Below the pieces are notes generated by a model. It searched no databases. It saw only the letters and a program-made list of their open reading frames with translations, and was not told the DNA's origin. Positions 7,309 through 8,955 of a DNA stretch of 8,955 nucleotides are shown piece by piece. A program made the translations under genes and the position numbers. Source of the DNA: Methylovirgula sp. (GTDB lineage: Bacteria; Pseudomonadota; Alphaproteobacteria; Rhizobiales; Beijerinckiaceae); NCBI GenBank assembly GCA_025356505.1, contig JANXSV010000014.1, positions 1 through 8,955 of the forward strand. The letters run 5' to 3'. How positions within the stretch are numbered: position 1 is the stretch's first letter; every line of letters starts with the position of its first letter.

Positions 7309-7914
7309 TCAGATAACATAAATCCGGTTTGGAAGTTCATCCGCCTGGTGGGCAGAGGGCGGAAAATGCACTGCCAAGTCGCGCGTACTGATTTCGATGG
7401 CACGCAGAAACCCCTTGACCATGTCGCCATTGGCATTGGCTTCGAGTAGGGCAGTGATCGCAATTTGCCATTGCTCGTTTGGAACCTTAGCGGCGATTGC
7501 ATCATCAACCAGAATGCGCGCCCACCGCTCCGCCAGCGAGACAAAAATCATAACTCCGTTGCGTTGCGAGGTGCGCGAAACACCGCGCAACATGAATTGC
7601 TCCAGCGCATTGCGGTGCGCTTTTGCCCGCATCACAGAAAGCGGCACGAGTTTAAAGCGTAAGGCCGCAGTCGAAAGCGCGAGCAGCGCCGCCGTGAAGG
7701 CCAGTAACTGAATGATAAAAATACGATCGGCGGCAATGAGCGTAAAATATATCAGCGGCCACGGCACAAGCAGGGCGATAAACGTCGCCCAGAACAGGGG
7801 ATAGAAGCTGTAGTTGGACGAGCGGCGCGCGACAACGCAGATGAACTCTGCATTGCAGGATTTCTCCGCAGTGCGGATGGCGTCAGACACGCGTTGCAGA
7901 TCGGCAGGTTCCAT
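7309..7914 (-). CDS. TPM-domain membrane protein (second TPM gene of the lemA operon)
   Basis: A member of the TPM (YgcG/Psb32-type) domain proteins, of the smaller membrane-bound kind that often follows a larger TPM gene. The function is not established. I start it at ATG 7914, which overlaps the upstream TGA as TGATG and has AGGGGG six bases before it; an ATG two codons earlier (7920) abuts that box and is less likely. This gives 201 residues. A short N-terminal part (residues 1-35) has the TPM-like opening with DLQRVSDAIRTAEKSCNAEFICVVA. Two hydrophobic helices follow at about 41-60 and 66-84, then a soluble C-terminal part with RNGVMIFVSLAERWARILVDD, matching the conserved core of this family, and ending HFPPSAHQADELPNRIYVI. 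The TPM core is thus interrupted by the helices. It is translationally coupled to the first TPM gene. Confidence 0.88.
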   Translation of the reverse strand: MEPADLQRVSDAIRTAEKSCNAEFICVVARRSSNYSFYPLFWATFIALLVPWPLIYFTLIAADRIFIIQLLAFTAALLALSTAALRFKLVPLSVMRAKAHRNALEQFMLRGVSRTSQRNGVMIFVSLAERWARILVDDAIAAKVPNEQWQIAITALLEANANGDMVKGFLRAIEISTRDLAVHFPPSAHQADELPNRIYVI

Positions 7915-8777
7915 CACCATCCCCCTGACGCGCCGCCGCCGCCGCTGGAGCCGCCGCCGCCGGAAAAGCCGCCACCACCCGAAAAGCCTCCGCCTCCTCC
8001 AAATCCGCCACCGCCACGCCCGCCGCCACTCAGCAACATGCTCAGGACGATCTGGCCGAGAAGGCCGCCGCGCAAAATCGAAAACAGCACGACTGCGAAA
8101 AGGGCAAAAACAATAAACGGCATAACTGTATCAACCGGGGATTGCTGATCGACATTGCGGACTTGCGGCATCGGCTGCCATGAAGCCGAATCAGTGGTCA
8201 ATGCCGTTATGATATCGTCGACACCCCGCGATATGCCGCCTTCAAAATCTCCGGCCTTGAAACGTGGCGTGATCGCATTGGCGATGATTATTTTGGAAAC
8301 AGCATCTGTCAGTGTTCCTTCAAGGCCGTAACCCACCTCAACCCGCACCTTGTGTTCACTTGGCGCAACGAGCAGGAGGACGCCATTATTTTGCTTGGTC
8401 TGGCCGAGCTTCCAGGTGCGAAACAGTTCGTTGGCGTAGGGCTCAATCTCCAGCCCCGACAAGGATGGTACGGTCGCGACTTCAAACTGAATTTGTGACT
8501 TGTCTTCTAGGTCCTTGAGCTTTGATTCAAGCGCAGCCTGGCTTGCCGGCGACAGCAAATTTGCATTATCGACCACCCGCCCGGTAAGCGCAGGATAGGC
8601 CACTGCTGCGCAAGCGAGGGTCAGAGACAGGCCGAAGAAGACCAATGCCGCGAATAGCGCCGCAAGATGCTGCCGCCACGCGCCAAGATTAGGCAGATAG
8701 GCGCGGTTCAAAACCATTGGATTTCGGGCCATGGATTTTTGGGCCATAAGTTTCTGAGCCACAGGTATGTGAGCCAT
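7914..8777 (-). CDS. TPM-domain protein (YgcG family) with glycine-rich tail
   Basis: A membrane-anchored protein with an extracytoplasmic TPM domain. TPM domains have been linked to photosystem II repair in plants and weak phosphatase activity, but the bacterial role is open. From ATG 8777 it has 287 residues. Residues 1-25 are five imperfect pentapeptide repeats of the type MAxxx, an odd extension. A hydrophobic segment at about 38-58 ends ACAAVA, probably a signal peptide cleaved near residue 60. The TPM domain spans about 66-190, with GRVVDNANLLS, NNGVLLLVAPSEHKVRVEVGYGLEGTLTD and a C-terminal GGISRGVDDII. A helix lies at about 213-233. The last 38 residues (250-287) are almost all Gly with Phe and Ser, ending GASGGW, a known habit of the family. 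The start uses GGAAAG nine bases upstream; a TTG at 8801 abutting the lemA stop is an alternative. Confidence 0.92.
   Translation of the reverse strand: MAHIPVAQKLMAQKSMARNPMVLNRAYLPNLGAWRQHLAALFAALVFFGLSLTLACAAVAYPALTGRVVDNANLLSPASQAALESKLKDLEDKSQIQFEVATVPSLSGLEIEPYANELFRTWKLGQTKQNNGVLLLVAPSEHKVRVEVGYGLEGTLTDAVSKIIIANAITPRFKAGDFEGGISRGVDDIITALTTDSASWQPMPQVRNVDQQSPVDTVMPFIVFALFAVVLFSILRGGLLGQIVLSMLLSGGGRGGGGFGGGGGFSGGGGFSGGGGSSGGGGASGGW
7915..7926 (-). promoter_or_regulatory. Ribosome binding site of the second TPM gene, embedded in the first
   Basis: On the minus strand TCAGGGGGATGG encodes Ser-Gly-Gly-Trp, the end of the first TPM protein. Its AGGGGG core lies six bases before the ATG at 7914-7912, whose A is the last base of the TGA stop. 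This favours the 7914 start over the ATG at 7920, which directly abuts the box. Confidence 0.65.
7917..8030 (-). repeat. Glycine-rich tail repeat (GGGGFS-type hexapeptides)
   Basis: The final 38 codons of the first TPM gene repeat units like FSGGGG and SSGGGG four or five times. At DNA level this is a run of GGC/GGN codons on the minus strand that could form G-rich structures and is prone to length change. The last codons (Ser-Gly-Gly-Trp) also supply the AGGGGG ribosome binding site of the next gene. Confidence 0.85.
8703..8777 (-). repeat. Five tandem 15-bp repeats encoding MAxxx pentapeptides
   Basis: Read on the minus strand from 8777, five consecutive 15-base units start ATGGCTCAC, GTGGCTCAG, ATGGCCCAA, ATGGCCCGA and ATGGTTTTG. 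They encode MAHIP, VAQKL, MAQKS, MARNP and MVLNR. Units two to four are most alike. Four of the five start with an in-frame ATG, so several initiation sites are possible. The units have diverged, so the expansion is not very recent, and the reading frame is preserved throughout. Confidence 0.85.
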
Positions 8778-8801
8778 GGTTTTCGGCTTTCCAATTGCCA
8801 A

Positions 8802-8955
8802 CTACTTGCCGAAATCGACCTTGGGAGCCGTTTGAGCCGCGTCACTGGCCGCGAAAGCAACGAGCGGCTTTTTGCCGGAGAACACTGTTTTCGCCCAAAT
8901 CAAGCTTGGAAAGGTTTGGAGGTCGGTGTTGAACACCCGCGCGGCCTCAATATAG
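8802..8955 (-). CDS. lemA: LemA family protein (partial, C-terminal 50 residues)
   Basis: The C-terminal end of a LemA-family protein, a small protein with one N-terminal membrane helix and a coiled-coil alpha-helical domain. Its function in most bacteria is not established. The visible 50 residues, ending with TAG at 8804-8802, contain AARVFNTDLQTFPSLIWAKT, which matches the conserved LemA motif (YNxxxxxFNTxIQxFPsxxxA). They end in APKVDFGK, a C-terminus often seen in alphaproteobacterial members. The rest of the gene lies beyond the right edge. It is the upstream gene of an operon with two TPM genes, a common pairing, and the next start (ATG 8777) is 24 bases beyond its stop. The symbol is used at family level only. 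Confidence 0.87.
   Translation of the reverse strand, partial: YIEAARVFNTDLQTFPSLIWAKTVFSGKKPLVAFAASDAAQTAPKVDFGK

Noticed and set aside
7917..8030. Repeated GC-rich units resembling a short repeat array
   Set aside because: They are glycine codons of a known low-complexity tail, with no regular spacers, so not a CRISPR.

Overview
The window reads as ordinary chromosomal DNA from an alphaproteobacterium, most likely a member of the Hyphomicrobiales (Rhizobiales) or a near relative. This is inferred from the moderately GC-rich composition, from an aconitase A gene divergent from a ccmABC cytochrome c maturation cluster, and from a DUF1223 gene directly after the aconitase. No transposase, integrase, phage gene, CRISPR array or complete RNA gene was seen.

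Layout, left to right. Bases 1-1855 hold ccmA, ccmB and ccmC on the minus strand. ccmC is cut by the left edge just after its second predicted heme-ligand histidine. A divergent intergenic region (1856-2114) separates them from acnA (plus strand, 2115-4856), which is complete and has all three cluster cysteines. A perfect 10-bp hairpin follows acnA. Next on the plus strand is a secreted DUF1223 thioredoxin-like protein with a CxxC motif (5044-5745); a 16-bp tandem duplication spans its stop codon. The gene converges on a NorM-type MATE transporter (minus, 5837-7246). Upstream of the MATE gene, also on the minus strand, is a tight lemA - TPM protein - TPM membrane protein operon (8955 down to 7309). 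lemA is cut by the right edge.

How the genes work together. CcmA and CcmB, with CcmC, form the inner-membrane machinery that loads heme onto the chaperone CcmE for c-type cytochrome assembly. Aconitase is a [4Fe-4S] TCA-cycle enzyme. The two divergent units may respond to shared respiratory or iron signals, but no recognised operator proves this. The lemA/TPM genes form a widespread envelope-associated operon with no settled function. The MATE gene is probably an independent cation-coupled exporter.

There is no convincing new system here. The items most worth a second look are small: a five-copy 15-bp repeat that adds methionine-rich pentapeptides to the N-terminus of the first TPM protein, the 16-bp tandem duplication over the DUF1223 stop codon, a non-ATG start for ccmA, a Shine-Dalgarno sequence built into the last codons of the first TPM gene, and a T-arm-like stem-loop between the second TPM gene and the MATE gene.
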